Assembly: GCA_033239005.1 (NCBI GenBank)
Contig: BSQZ01000014.1
Location: 687,501-751,500 of the forward strand
Direction of reading: 5' to 3'
Length of the DNA stretch: 64,000 bases
Origin: Lamellibrachia satsuma
Lineage: Eukaryota; Annelida; Polychaeta; Sabellida; Siboglinidae
The notes beneath the pieces were generated by a model, which worked only from the letters and a program-made list of their open reading frames with translations, had not been told where the DNA came from and made no database searches. Positions 1-12,690 of this stretch are shown in pieces. Both the position numbers and the translations under genes were made by a program. Position 1 is the stretch's first letter, and each line of letters opens with the position of its first letter.

Positions 1-560
1 ATATATATACCCTTAATTACCCAAACGCGTTGCGCGCATCATCGGGCTTTGGCGGGCAAAATCTACCCATGAAACGTGGAATTTCTCTCAAGGATGGTGT
101 ACTGGTAATATATTGAGTGCCCTCCCCCGGGAGGGGGGTTGAAGCACAAGACATATCACGGTTGGCAGCTCGCTATCTTTATTCTATTGACAGAATACAT
201 TAATTGATGGGTCGTCATTTTATATCTTACAGCACCGATTTCAACTTACAATCAATATCTCATGCATCAGCAAATTATCTCCAGGAACGTACGAGGTCCG
301 TGTTGCATATAAGTGGAGTAATAATTCATCGCGTGACGTTATCTCCAGGAACGTACGAGGTCCGTGTTGCATACAAGTGGAGTAATAATTCATCGCGTGA
401 CGTTATCTCCAGGAACGTACGAGGTCCGTGTTGCGTACAAGTGGAGTAATAATTCATCGCGTGACGTTCACCTTGTAATTAAACCCAATGCAAATAACGG
501 CGATTACTGGTGTTGGTTGATTGATGAAGAGTTATATACATTCAAATAAGGTCCTTACAA
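1..560. repeat. Dispersed non-coding repeat, copy 1
   Basis: The stretch around an 'aacgtggaattt' motif and the following GC-rich run reappears near 34.9-35.3 kb and, more decayed, near 54.35-54.48 kb. The copies share the order: 'aacgcgttgcg'-like start, 'aacgtggaattt', an 'attgagtg..cccccggga' run, 'ttgaagcaca', then 'ttacagcaccgattt'. No coding capacity is convincing in any copy. It is probably segmental duplication or an old mobile element; the ends are not defined. Confidence 0.6.
277..468. repeat. 64-bp tandem repeat, 3 copies
   Basis: Three nearly identical 64-bp units start at about 277, 341 and 405 (atctccaggaacgtacgagg...). The paralogous sequence near 35158 has a single unit, so the tandem expansion happened after the two loci separated. 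The short reading frames here come from the repetition and are not genes. Confidence 0.9.
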
Positions 561-668
561 CAGACGAATTCTGAAACACGGCTTAGTACATTTTGTACAT
601 TATCAATCATTAATCATGAAGGCAATACAAGATCCAAGAGAAATGTTTCAACAACCGCAATACCTTGA

Positions 669-944
669 TTATGCGTGACTATAAGACGTTCGACTTATTC
701 TTCTTATTATATGTAATATTACTTTCATGATGGGGTAGAAAACCGTAACCATGTAGATTATGTGTATTAACAACTTTCCGTTTCCTTCATAATTAAAGCT
801 ACTTTGGTGCCATTCATTGCACTGGTGGCACTCGATCCAGTCCGTGGTGGGCGTATCTTCAATTTTCATATTATATGCCAGGCACAGTACATATTGTCTG
901 TCTTCATCCACTCGGATGTTCGTCATTTGAGGGTAAGTGGACAC
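669..944 (-). CDS. Possible exon with a CxxC-W motif, unidentified
   Basis: An open frame encodes a plausible globular peptide that ends in a short zinc-finger-like stretch, WIECHQCNEWHQ (CHQC followed by W and H). It lies downstream, in the minus direction, of the TIR exon. The last part of the frame, from about residue 60, looks like random translation. I see no convincing acceptor or donor. It could be a PHD-like remnant of a mobile element or a host exon; function unknown. Confidence 0.25.
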   Translation of the reverse strand: MSTYPQMTNIRVDEDRQYVLCLAYNMKIEDTPTTDWIECHQCNEWHQSSFNYEGNGKLLIHIIYMVTVFYPIMKVILHIIRRISRTSYSHA

Positions 945-1659
945 TCCTTTTAGTACTCTTTACTTTCCAACTGAAAATCCATCGATGTCATTCACAGCTG
1001 TAGCGCCTAGCTAGTCAACTTGCATCCGCAGGTTTTTTGTCAGACTGTGACATTGCACTCAGCAGTACGTAAGTGAAATATGTTTGTTGCTACACACATT
1101 TTTGCGTAGTTTATATACGTGCACTTAAATGGTGAACATTCCTGGAATTTCGCAGCTCCACGTGCACTACCAACCGTTACTAGCTTTTGTAAAAAAATGT
1201 ATAACAATTTCATGAGAACCCAGTGTAAAACGACAAATGTCGCCGTGTTGCTCACTGTCAATGGGCATGTACGTAACTGGAAAATTGCATGGCGCTGCCA
1301 CTTATTCCCTGTTTTAACAATATTATGCGATTTTCAACTTGTTCCACTCGTCAGCGTTCACCTTGTTTCCAAAATGAACAAGGTCTGCTGCCAGATGAGA
1401 CCGCTGGTCGGGCGGTTAATGATATGCGTTTCCTGGAAACGCTCTTTGAATATTGCGCGCCGGTGCGTCTGGTTCCCAGAAACAGGTCGACCAAGATCAA
1501 AAGTGGGACAAAGTACAAATGGATCAGCGTACTTCTACACATAGCGTGGGATGAACTGACCAATCCACGTTTCAACAAGTCGATCTGCCCGGGGTACTGT
1601 AGTATTACTAAAACCCCTGGCTAGCGAGGATGAAGTGAAGACAATGTATTTAGACTCAC
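945..1659. other. Presumed intron or intergenic DNA, no gene seen
   Basis: I see no supported feature here. The overlapping short frames on both strands lack domain signatures. If the TIR exon continues towards lower coordinates, this is its downstream intron. Confidence 0.4.
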
Positions 1660-2197
1660 CTGGAGGGATTCGATTGCGCGTGATGTATGTCAAGCTTCTA
1701 CTGAACTCTACCAGATTGATGCATTCTCCGTCCTTGTAGCGACAGTCCAACGCTTTGATGGTACTTGCAAGTGTGTTCCATGCGGCTTCATCTTTCCTCC
1801 AGCGTATTCCAAATTTAATTGGCTTATTTGCCAAAACTTGCCAGGTGCCAAGGAGACCTTGCAGAGCAAGTCCTTTGAAACCAGGCATGATCACGGGAAT
1901 TAACCTTCCCCCCGCATTAGTCCGCGCGTTGTATGTCTTCTTCCCCTGGTTGAATATTCTCACCCAGGTTTTGTTGGCAAAACTTGGTGTGAAAATAAGG
2001 AGCGTACATTTCGATTTGTTGATCCACGAAGACATCTTCCTGTCGAACTGTTCAGGTCGTACAGTCTCTGGGGTGTCGCTCTGTTTGCGAATCTTCAGTT
2101 TCTCCCTAAGCTTCTCTACAAAGATTATATTATTTCTCAGTTGATATGCGTCCCCAGCATATGTGACGACCGTGTAGTTCATTCTTTCGGGCGCCAT
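1660..2197 (-). CDS. TIR-domain exon
   Basis: The exon encodes about 179 residues of a Toll/IL-1 receptor (TIR) fold. Near the start, NYTVVTYAGDAYQLRNNIIF matches the first strand and following loop. Around residues 60-75, KCTLLIFTPSFANKTWVR matches the 'I.vlS.nf..S.WC..E' strand-helix motif, and at about residue 98 RLIPVIMPG matches the 'iPI.l' strand. The reading frame continues past 1660, but a strong donor (CCAG/GTGAGT at 1660/1659) suggests the exon ends there. The ATG at 2197 is the first in frame; a weak TTTTTAAG acceptor lies just upstream, so this could be an internal exon. TIR domains normally mediate homotypic adaptor contacts in innate immune signalling, and some cleave NAD. I cannot see a clear catalytic Glu in the expected context. 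No other exon of the gene is securely identified. Confidence 0.7.
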
Positions 2198-2205
2198 ATC
2201 TTAAA

Positions 2206-2500
2206 AATAGCGGCATTCAATTATGCAGTGGCAGGACAAGCTAACACACAGTCGTCTTGTAAGAGGAAGTCTACACGTCAACTGAGCGTGCACGCAATGG
2301 CCTACCACTGGTGGCTGGATACGTGTTATGCTGTTACTGATTTGCCGCCAAGTCGTCGTGACATAAAGGGAACGTATCAATAACAGGTTATTAATAACAC
2401 AATACACTCTTTGCAGGAGGTTACTACAATGTAGTTTAACGTATCAGTCTTATGCATACGCACACATTGGACATTTTATGTGAATAATAGAACATACAAT
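2206..2500. repeat. Segment duplicated near 61.9 kb
   Basis: Sequence from 'caggacaagctaacaca' through 'gacattttatgtgaataata' has a diverged copy at about 61900-62130, with the same order of motifs (aagaggaagt, gccgccaagtcgtcgt, taacaggttattaat, gggaggtaattaca). It flanks the TIR exon on its 5' side, so part of the TIR locus was copied about 60 kb away without the TIR exon itself. Confidence 0.75.
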
Positions 2501-2572
2501 CACTAGGTAATAGACATTCAATTGGCACTGAGCACTTATGAAGTCACTCGCATTGAATACGTATATTTGTCT

Positions 2573-2761
2573 TTAAATAAATGACAAGAATGCAATACGT
2601 ATCTGTGGAACTTCCAAGCTTAATCCAACTTCCTGGTCGTCGTCAGGTGCAACTGATCTAAGTGCAATGTTCGTACCAGTTGGTTTGAACACTACACTTG
2701 CAAAGCAGCTATTATGTAACATCCAATAACCTTCATCATGGTCTATAATGTTACCATGCAT
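2573..2761 (-). CDS. Conserved short ORF, possible exon, unidentified
   Basis: A 62-codon frame encodes a non-repetitive peptide (HNSCFASVVFKPTGTNIALR is its core). The middle of this stretch, around 2665-2760, is also conserved at 63105-63200 near the second copy of the flanking duplication. I see no domain and no clear splice sites, and a stop lies directly upstream of the ATG. It could be a terminal exon of the TIR-bearing locus or simply part of the duplicated non-coding block. Confidence 0.2.
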   Translation of the reverse strand: MHGNIIDHDEGYWMLHNSCFASVVFKPTGTNIALRSVAPDDDQEVGLSLEVPQIRIAFLSFI

Positions 2762-2859
2762 TTACTTCGAAGTCATCGAAAAGGGGCCATAATGAAACGT
2801 GAAATACCTGTGAAACCAGATGTGCGGGCAACGTTGGAGCTCTTCATTTAATTTCCATG

Positions 2860-3640
2860 TTGATATTAGTAAAACAAAACAATTTTTTATATATCCATTC
2901 TTTTTTCTAGATTTGTGCTATCTATTGCGTTACCATAAGGCGTTCGACATATTCTTCTTAGAGTTGTACTATGCTCATATGTTTTCTAATCGCATTTTGT
3001 TTTACCCATACATGTGTTTGTTATCCTCGAATCTTTGATATCTTTAAATATTTGCTAGCATGAAATATTTATTATCCTAATATGATTGCTACCATCAAAT
3101 GTTTGCTATTGTAAGGTGTTCCATATCCTCAGATGTTTGCTATCTTCAGATGGTTGTTATCGTCAGACGTTTGTCATCGTCAGGTACGTTTTGCTATCTT
3201 CAGATATTTCACACTCTCACATGTTTGATAACGTCAGATGTTTGCTATTATCAAATGTTTCCACTTGTCAGATGTCTACTATCGTAAGATGTTTACCATC
3301 TTCAGATCTTCAGATTAGGTGTCCCACATCTTATCATGTTCTCAAAGGTTTTCTATCATCACGTGTTCATTGACATCACAGTTATGTTCTTGTCTAGTGC
3401 CCCCACTCATCACGTGTTCAACGACATGAAAGATGTATTCTCGTCGAGTGTACTCTATCATCACGAGTATACTCTATAATCTCTGACGGCAAAGATGTGT
3501 TCTCGTCGAGTGTTCTCTTTCGTTGAGTATTCACTGACGTCAAAACAGTGTTCTCGTCGAGTGTTCTGTATCATCACGTGTTCACTGACGTCAAAAATGG
3601 TGTTTTAGCTTTTGGCGTGGTACATTTTAGTAAAAGGGGT
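2860..3640. repeat. Degenerate short tandem repeats (about 20 bp, then about 50 bp)
   Basis: Between 3090 and 3320 a 'tgctatcgtcagatgttt'-like unit recurs with much variation. Between 3340 and 3600 a longer 'tcatcacgtgttcactgacgtcaaa.atgtgttctcgtcgagtgttct' type unit recurs. The whole block is homologous to 35680-36270, and a short piece occurs near 18390-18450. No protein is supported. Confidence 0.65.
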
Positions 3641-3661
3641 ATCAACGTAATGGAACCGTCC

Positions 3662-3745
3662 ATGTATGTCTGTATGTATGTCTGCTGTATGTATGTATGT
3701 ATGTATGTCTGTCTGTCTGTCTGTATGTCTGCTGTATGCATGTCT
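3662..3745. repeat. TGTA/TGTC tetranucleotide microsatellite
   Basis: Alternating tgta and tgtc units give Tyr/Cys/Met-rich frames on the plus strand, which are artefacts of the repeat. Confidence 0.9.
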
Positions 3746-3867
3746 CTCTCGCTCTACCTCCCTTTCTCAGCCGTCAATATGTCACCGACTACATATATCC
3801 CAAGCTGGAACAAACGACAATACCGCCGCCTGGTGCTACTCAACCACAAACAAATGTCACCATTAGT

Positions 3868-4465
3868 AGCAGGTCAATATTCGGTGCCAGTCTATGTCAG
3901 TAATCTCGAATTTCATTGTGAAGCCCTGATATGAATAACATTGTTTCCACACATATAGATTGGCCCTTTTGATATCGCACCGCAGAAGGACTTTTCAATA
4001 GAGATGTCCATTCAATACACCAATTACTTGATTTGTACGACGATATCGCCGTCTGTCACGATTGAAACGGCGGATAAATGTCACCATGGATAGCAAATAA
4101 ATATTTATTCTCTTTGTCTGTCTTTTCTTTGCTTTATCATTACAGCAAGTCTGTCTTGTTGTAACTAGACGTGTCGGGTCGGATTCCTAATCATGATTCG
4201 GCCCCGGTCACAAGGGGAGCATCATTGGTATCCGGTCAATATTTCGTGGCAATCTACGTCAGTAATCTTGTCTGTCATTGTGAAGTTTTGATTTGAATGG
4301 CATTGGTCTAACATTGTCGTATCAATACATAACATATAAATTGGATCTTTTGATGTCGCACTGCAGGGCGTTTCAGTAGAAATGTCCGTTTGATACACCA
4401 ACTATTTGAATTGTACGACAGTGTCGCCGCCTGTTATCAAGAAGCGGTTAAATATTTACTCACTG
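3868..4465. repeat. Imperfect tandem duplication, about 365-bp unit
   Basis: The block starting 'ggtcaatattcggtgcc' at about 3870 recurs at about 4233 ('ggtcaatatttcgtggc'), with matching landmarks through 'gatgtccattcaatacacca' and 'tgtcgccgcctg'. A GC-rich motif 'gtcgggtcggattcc' at about 4172 recurs at about 4584, so the duplicated unit probably includes it. This may be a small satellite or an unclassified SINE dimer. Confidence 0.6.
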
Positions 4466-4679
4466 TGTGGTATCGTTTGTTTTCCTCGCATAAATAATCA
4501 CTGGACTAAATGATTAATGCTATATGCCATGTGCTATGACGGTCGAAATTTAAGCCGTGCATCCTTTTAAAGAAATGACTATGTCGGGTCGGATTCCACC
4601 TCGGGATTCGGCCCTGATAATCCCCGGGTCATGAGGCGAGCACCATTAAGCCTTCATGTCAGTCCGCATACAAGCTAGT

Positions 4680-5700
4680 GTCATTCTACATGAGCACTGT
4701 CAAATGTACAGAAGAGACAATGTCACCCTGCGAAGGATCACAACATTTGTTGCAACTCCCATTTGATTATTCGGTGTGTACTTTGCCAGTCAGACAGTCT
4801 TCAAGAGTACAGTCGTGGTTGCTGTAGTTGTTGATGTTATCTATACAAACAATGTTATCTATACAAACAATGCGTTGACGTGGACAGAGGAAGAGCATCG
4901 AATCATAGCCCATTATTGAGTCCATCGGGAGGGAGGAGACGAGGGCGGCCAGAGGATATCCTTTGGGCTGACATGCAGGAGTAAGTGTGCCTGGTCTAGT
5001 TGAGAAGATGGGTGCACACTATGCTAAAGAGATGGACAATGATTAATAGTGACCATCACCACGTGTCATTTATTTATCAGTCAACACATTTTTCCCCAGT
5101 GAACTGGTAAAATATTAGTAGGGCTGATACATTTTGAAACTGTCCAACCCTACCGGGCTGGTGGACATACATGCTAGCTTTCATCCTTGCTTGTGGTGTG
5201 GTGGAAATCTTCACAGAAATGAAATAGAATAAAGTCCGATCTGCCTGACTGTCGTGTTATGATACTCCTCCTAGACACTTTGCATTCCGGGGACCAAACT
5301 GTCAGTATTACGTCACAATTCCGAGAGTTGCACTCAAAGAAGCCATCTAGATATTGACTGGCCGTACCAAGCATAGAGTTATAATGTAGACTAGAACATT
5401 ACTTGAACCATCTCATTTGGAACGATACTTTAACGAAAACTCTGGATAATTGCTGGCGCGCACCCAGAACTAGTAACGTTTTTTGCGTTTTTACGCTGTG
5501 ACGGAGCTCCAAGATGCCATAAGGCTTTTCATACTATCGCAAGTTACCCGATCTAACCGTAATAGTAAATTTTTTCGATTACCTTAGGAAAAGTACTTTT
5601 ATAAGTAATATTAAACCGACTGCTCATGTTAGGCGTACATAAACCACTTAAACCACTTAAACTCACATGTTACACATCTGAACAGTAACGAATCTAGCGA
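4680..5700. other. Intergenic DNA, no gene seen
   Basis: A short tandem 'tgttatctatacaaacaa' duplication lies at about 4835-4875. A small GC-rich patch near 4920-4980 (GGRRRGRPED in one frame) vaguely resembles the C-terminal tail of a LINE reverse transcriptase, but it is too short to call. Nothing else is supported. Confidence 0.4.
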
Positions 5701-5714
5701 TTGGTTAAACGAAT

Positions 5715-6945
<1,231 letters not shown>

Positions 6946-7209
6946 TTTATGCAAAATAACAACACAAGTCCAGCGTAGATTGAAATAGGCCAAAGAATGA
7001 CATTTAGATTTATTAATTAAGGAGCATGAAATTAGGCAAGCATACACCATCAAAATAAGATACATCCAATAATCTCAGCAAGCATGCCGGCCCCCAAAAG
7101 GTGTTTACACAAAATTAGTAAATCATGCCTATCAGCTACCCACTACCAGTACTATCTGTACCACTACTGACTTATATACAATTCACATGGTATCGGTGGG
7201 GGTCAATCC

Positions 7210-8395
7210 GCCACTAGGTCACCCTCTGTGACCGACCCCCACCATAATTATAAACACTGGCAGCTATCCTCCATTCCCTTGCGCGTGCAGGTAGAGATGC
7301 AGCTGTTGACCCCGCCGCTGTCAGGGCCTCGACTGCACCCCCTCCCCCGCCTTGCCCACAGTTCAAACCTAGCCAACACTCCGCCGCTGTCAGAGTATCA
7401 GCCACATTCGAACAGTGAATCTGCAACGTATACACAATACACCCGATGATAGCTGCCGACTCCGCTACTGGCAGAGTCTTGACTACATCGTCACACCACG
7501 AACCTGCAACATACAATGATAGTTAACATAGATCGACACAGATGACGAAGTAAGTGCTGCACTGACCAAATCTAGGCACTATCTCTATAGTCCACCCTTG
7601 CCCAGATTGCTAACAGGTACAGCCTGATCTGTATGCAGCACCTTACGATATACGAATGTTTCTGTGGAAAGCATCTGAAACCCATCTACCCGCTGCTCTA
7701 ATTTGCGGGTCTGACTCTCACTTTAATGGCTGCTGACGTGGCTGCTCGCATTCTGAAATTAAGACCCTTAAAACTTCACTACTCAATCCACAGAATTCCA
7801 GCAGGCGCTTTAATATAGCATAAAACACCCTCCGCAGCATTAGAGTGCCTTCAGCATATGCAAATGATGTAGCCTGCCTAGAACCCTTAACCGGGAAGGG
7901 AAAATACTCTAAGTAATGTGGCACGATAAATGGATGTGCCCACAATAGGCTGGTCATTTACTTGTAATGATTGCGGAACCAGCTTACTACTGTGCTTAGA
8001 TTGCAACCACCATAGTACCACTACATACTGACACCAGTTTAAGCTGTCGACTCATTGTACCAGCAACAATTACAACACTCTCCAGAGTATCGGCGACAAT
8101 GTCACACCATGCACCTACAACATATAAGCGACAGTGCTGATACAAGTAGATAGATGGCCTCTTCCAGCTGGCCATCCATGGGGAGCAACCTAGCCAGCCC
8201 CTTGACCAATTGTTGAAGGTGTGGTGTAGAAGCAGCTGCTGCAGTCCCCTGCTGGCTTAACGCGCCACCGGTGTCGCTGCCTGATTGCCACTTGTGGCAG
8301 CATCCGTAATTATTAATTGCGGTACCCAGGACCAGCTGTGTCATTACATATCATGAACTACCATTAAACCATAACTAAACATTAACGTTCGGTCA
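7210..8395. other. Unique internal part of the long element
   Basis: This is GC-moderate sequence with degenerate internal repetition: 'ccgccgctgtcag' at 7310 and 7380, and a 'cagagtatc.gc.acat.' motif at 7391 and 8085. The small frames on both strands show no domain. No gene is supported. Confidence 0.4.
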
Positions 8396-10130
8396 CCTAT
8401 ATTAACATGCAAATTGTTCCATTTACATTATATGGCTTAAATAGAACATGGAATGAAAAAACTTCTCCATTTGCCGCACGGAATATAAAGGGGTCTACAA
8501 TTGTGCCATTTACACGGCATGCCTTAATAAAACTTATAATCCAATTACAATGCATGGACATAAGAAAACAAACATATTTACATATGTTTTCTCCCTGCAA
8601 GGGGTAACAAAACTGTTCCGCCTCGTCTGCACGGATTAGTAAAATTTCAGTAATTTGTCTACTTCATGGATTCACCCAATTTTCCATCTACACAGCATGG
8701 AATGTAGAAACCCCTCCATTTCACCGCACGGACTACAATTGCGTCATTTACACTGCATGGAAATAAACCTTCTCCATATCAATTCTCCGCTTACATCGCA
8801 CAAAATACAATGGTGCCATTTACCTGCATGGCTTAACAAAGGTTAGCGTTCATATACACCGCATGGAAATAACAAAACGTCTCTATATCACTGCATGTAT
8901 TACCCAAATATACATCCGCTTACTCGCTTGGGTTAACAAAACTGTTCCGCCTGCAATGCACGGATTAGTGGAAATTTCAATAAATTTCCTAATGCATGGG
9001 TTAACCCACCATCTCCGTGTACACCGCACGAACTACCGAAACTGCTCCGTTTCCACCGTACGGAATATAAATGTGCTATTTACACCGCATGGCTTACCAA
9101 AATTTACATCGCATGGAAATAACAGAACCTATCCATATCACTTTCCGTTGTCACCGCACGGACTACAGAAATTGCTCCGTTTACACCGCACGGAATACAA
9201 TTGAGCCATTTACACGTCATGGCTTACCAAAAGTTAATTTCCATTTACACTGCATGGAAATAACAGAACTTTTCCATATCACTTTCCGTTTTCACCGCAC
9301 GGACTACAAAAATTGCTCCGTTTCCACCGCACGGAATACAATTGTGCCATTTACACCGCATGGCTTACCAAACGTTAATTTCCATTTACACCGCATGGAA
9401 ATAACAAAGTCTCTGTATCACGTTCCGTTTTCACCGCACGGACTATCGAAATTGCTCCGTTTACACCGCACGGAATAAAAGTGTGTCATTGTCACCGCAT
9501 GGCTTAACAAGAGTTAATTTCCATTTACACCGCGTGGAAATAACAAAACTCCTCCATATCACTTTCCGTTTTCACTGCACGGACTACCGAAATTGCTCCG
9601 TTTACACAGCACGGAATACAATTGTGCCATTTCCACCGCATGGGTTAACAAAAGTTAATTTCCATTTACACCGCATGGAAATAACAAAGACTTCTCCATC
9701 TACTTTCCGTTTTCACTGCACGGACTACAGAAATTGCTCTGTTTACACTGCATGGAATACAATTATGCCATCTACACCGGATGGCTTAACGAAACTTAAT
9801 TTCCATTTACACCGCATGGAACAACAAACTACGCCATATGACTTCTCCGTTTACACCGCACGGAATACAGAAACCCCTCCATTTCCAACGTACGGAATAC
9901 CGTTGTGCCATTTACACCACATGGCTTAGCAAACGTTATCTTTCTATTTACACCCGTGACACCGCCTGGAAATAACTCCTCCCTATCACTGCATGGATTA
10001 ACTAAATTTAGATCCGCTTACTCACAGCATGGGTTAACAAATCTGTTCCACTTCCACCGCACAGATTAGTTACATTTTCAATATTCTTATTGCATGGCTT
10101 AATCCAATTTCCTCGTTTACACGGCCTGTG
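8396..10130. repeat. Satellite array A (~36-bp subunits in a ~140-bp higher-order repeat)
   Basis: Subunits alternate between 'ccatttacaccgcatgg' and 'tccgttttcaccgcacgg' types, separated by short 'aaataacaaaa' or 'actacagaaattgc' spacers. In the best-ordered part (9200-9830) a phrase 'ttaatttccatttacac' recurs about every 140 bp. Divergence rises towards both edges. Open frames on the plus strand are by-products of the repeat. Confidence 0.85.
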
Positions 10131-10539
10131 ACAGGAAGGTCAGTGGGTGTCTCCATCAAGCGGTCGGTTGTTGGCCAAGCAGGATCCACCATGCCAGTAT
10201 CCTGACGACTCGAAGAGGGCACTGGCTCAGGAGCCACGGAAGTCGCCGCTTGACGAGCACTGGAGGAAGAGTGAACATTGGCTTGTCCACTCGTCGAGGG
10301 CACAGGCGCTGGAGCAGCAGGTGCCACCACCTGGCGACCAACGGCAAAAGCTGGCCGGACGATCGGATGACTCGATGGAGCCACTGCGGATGATGCCGCC
10401 ACCTGGCGACCAACATAGGCTGACGCAACCGCGCCGTGACCTGTTGCAGCGCTACACGCAACAACTCCCGCATCACGCGCATCTCATGATGAAGTTGCTC
10501 CGTTGCTGTAACATTTACTGTTCCAGTTGAACACTGCAC
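10070..10539 (-). pseudogene. Frameshifted GC-rich coding remnant inside the long element
   Basis: Two overlapping minus-strand frames together read like one broken protein. The first (10539 downward) gives a helical, possibly coiled-coil start around EQLHHEMRVMRELLRVALQQ. After one frameshift near 10435 the second frame continues as a Ser/Pro/Ala-rich linker with internal repeats (VPSTSGQ and VPSSSRQ; VGRQVAA and VGRQVVA). GC content is clearly higher than in the surrounding satellites. Helitrons often capture host gene pieces, which would explain it. The parent gene is not recognised. Confidence 0.4.
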
Positions 10540-10639
10540 CCGATCGTAGTAATGTGAACCTTATGTACGCTGTGTCATTACAAACTAGGGACCATGGTTA
10601 ACCCTTGACCGACATTATCCACTCACTACAACGATACCC

Positions 10640-12520
10640 GCTCCGGTAATCCAACTGTATGGTGGAATCAGACAAAAGAAAATTCCCATGCCCTGTACAC
10701 CGTAGGGACGAATAGTGTAAACCGGTCATTTACCCCGAATGGCGGAATAATAAAATTACCATGCCATGAACATCACGGGGACCCATATTATCGTCAGACA
10801 AGTTACACTGTATGGTGGAACAAGAAATCAAAATTACCATGCACTACAGTAGGAAAGATAGCATAAACCGACCATTCAAACTGTATGGCGGAATAAGACA
10901 ATTAATGATTACCATGCCCTGTACGCTGTGGGAAACACCATCACAGCCACCATACCCACCTTATGGCGGAACAAGAAAAATTAAAAGTAACCTGCCCTGT
11001 ACACCACAGGGCCAAAGAACATAAACCGACCATTTACACCGTATGGCGGAATAAGGAAAATAAAAATGCCCTGTACACCATAGGGCCAAAGATTATACAC
11101 CAATCATTAACACTGTATGGCGGAATAAATAAAAAATGCCCTGTACATCATAGGACCAAAGATTATACACGGACCATTAACCCCGTATGGCGGAATAAAA
11201 TTACAAATGCCCTGTACACCATAGGGCCAAAGATTATACACCGACCAATTACACCGTATGGCGGAATTTAATTAAAAAATGCCCTGTACACCATAGGGCC
11301 AAAGATTATACACCAACCATATACACCATATGGCGGAATAAGATAAAAAATGCCCTGTACACCATAGGGCCCTATCTCTAGTCCGACCATTTACACCGTA
11401 TGGCGGAATACAGAAATTAAAAATGCCCTGTACACCATAGGGCCAAAGATTATACCCCGACCATTAACACCGTATGGCGGAATAAAATTAACAATGCCCT
11501 GTACACCACAGGGCCAAAGATTATACACCGACCATTTACACCGTATGGCGGAATTTAATTTAAAAATGCCCTGTACACCATAGGGCCAAAGATTATACAC
11601 TGACCATATACACCGTAAGGCGGAATGAAATTAAAAATGCCCTGTACACCATAGGCCCAAAGATTATACACCGACCATATACACCGTATGGCGGAATTTA
11701 ATTAAAAAATTCCCTGTACACCATAGGGCCAAAGATTATACACCGACCATATACACCGTATGGCGGAATGAAATTAAAAATGCCCTGTACACCATAGGGC
11801 CAAAGATTATACACTGACCATATACACCGTAAGGCGGAATGAAATTAACAATGCCCTGTACACCACAGGGCCAAAGATTATACACCGACCATTTACACCG
11901 TATGGCGGAATTTAATTTAAAAATGCCCTGTACACCATAGGGCCAAAGATTATACACTGACCATATACACCGTAAGGCGGAATGAAATTAAAAATGCCCT
12001 GTACACCATAGGGCCAAAGATTATACACCGACCATATACACCGTATGGCGGAATTTAATTAAAAAAATGCCCTGTACACCATAGGGCCAAAGATTATACA
12101 CCGACCATATACACCGTATGGCGGAATGAAATTAAAAATGCCCTGTACACCATAGGGCAAAAGATTATACACCGACCATATACGACGTATGGCGGAATTT
12201 AATAAAAAAATGCCCTGTACACCATAGGGCCAAAGATTATACACCGACCATATACATCGTATGGCGGAATTTAATTAAAAAATGCCCTGTACACCATAGG
12301 GGCAAAGCTTATACACCGACCATATACACCGTATGGCGGAATGAAATTAAAAATGCCCTGTACACGATAGGGCCATTCCTCTAGTCCGACCATTTACACC
12401 GTATGGCGGAATACAAAAATAAAAAATGCCCTGTACACTATAGGGCCAAAATTCATTCACCGACCATTAACACCGTATGGCGGAATAAAGTTAAAATGAC
12501 CTGTACACCATAGGGCCATT
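10640..12520. repeat. Satellite array B (~71-bp monomers, about 25 copies)
   Basis: The monomer is built around 'atgccctgtacaccataggg', then 'ccaaagattatacaccgacc', then 'atatacaccgtatggcggaa' and an A/T spacer. 'gccc..tagggc' can pair within a monomer. The left edge (10640-11000) is diverged and the core (11030-12500) is more homogeneous. The core 'cat.tacaccg.atgg' is shared with array A, so both arrays probably derive from one ancestral unit. Minus-strand frames of 60-80 codons are repeat artefacts. Confidence 0.9.
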
Positions 12521-12579
12521 CCCCCATTACAGCTGATGTTCGCTGAGAAGGGACTATGCTAACCATCACATAAGATGTG

Positions 12580-12690
12580 CGCTGGGTGAGGAATGAACTC
12601 AAAACCTCCGCATATCTCAGTCTGCCACGCCCGTTGCCAGGCGGTACTGTTTATAAAAGTACGGCGCGCTACCCGACTGTGCCACCGGGG
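12580..12690 (-). repeat. tRNA-like (SINE-head-like) segment
   Basis: On the minus strand, from about 12690, the sequence reads GGTGGCACAGTCGGGTAGCG, an excellent pol III A-box (TGGCNNAGTNGG). A weaker B-box-like GGTTTTGAGTTC lies about 70 nt further on. A 'gtactt..aagtac'-like hairpin interrupts the tRNA fold, so it is not a functional tRNA gene. It resembles the head of a tRNA-derived SINE or a decayed tRNA. Confidence 0.35.

Noticed and set aside
11391..12244. Minus-strand frames of 60-73 codons with a YNLWPYGVQGI motif
   Set aside because: They are translations of satellite array B monomers and recur with each monomer.
12580..12690. Functional tRNA gene
   Set aside because: The A-box is good, but the B-box is weak, the spacing is too long and no cloverleaf can be drawn; it is annotated as tRNA-like only.
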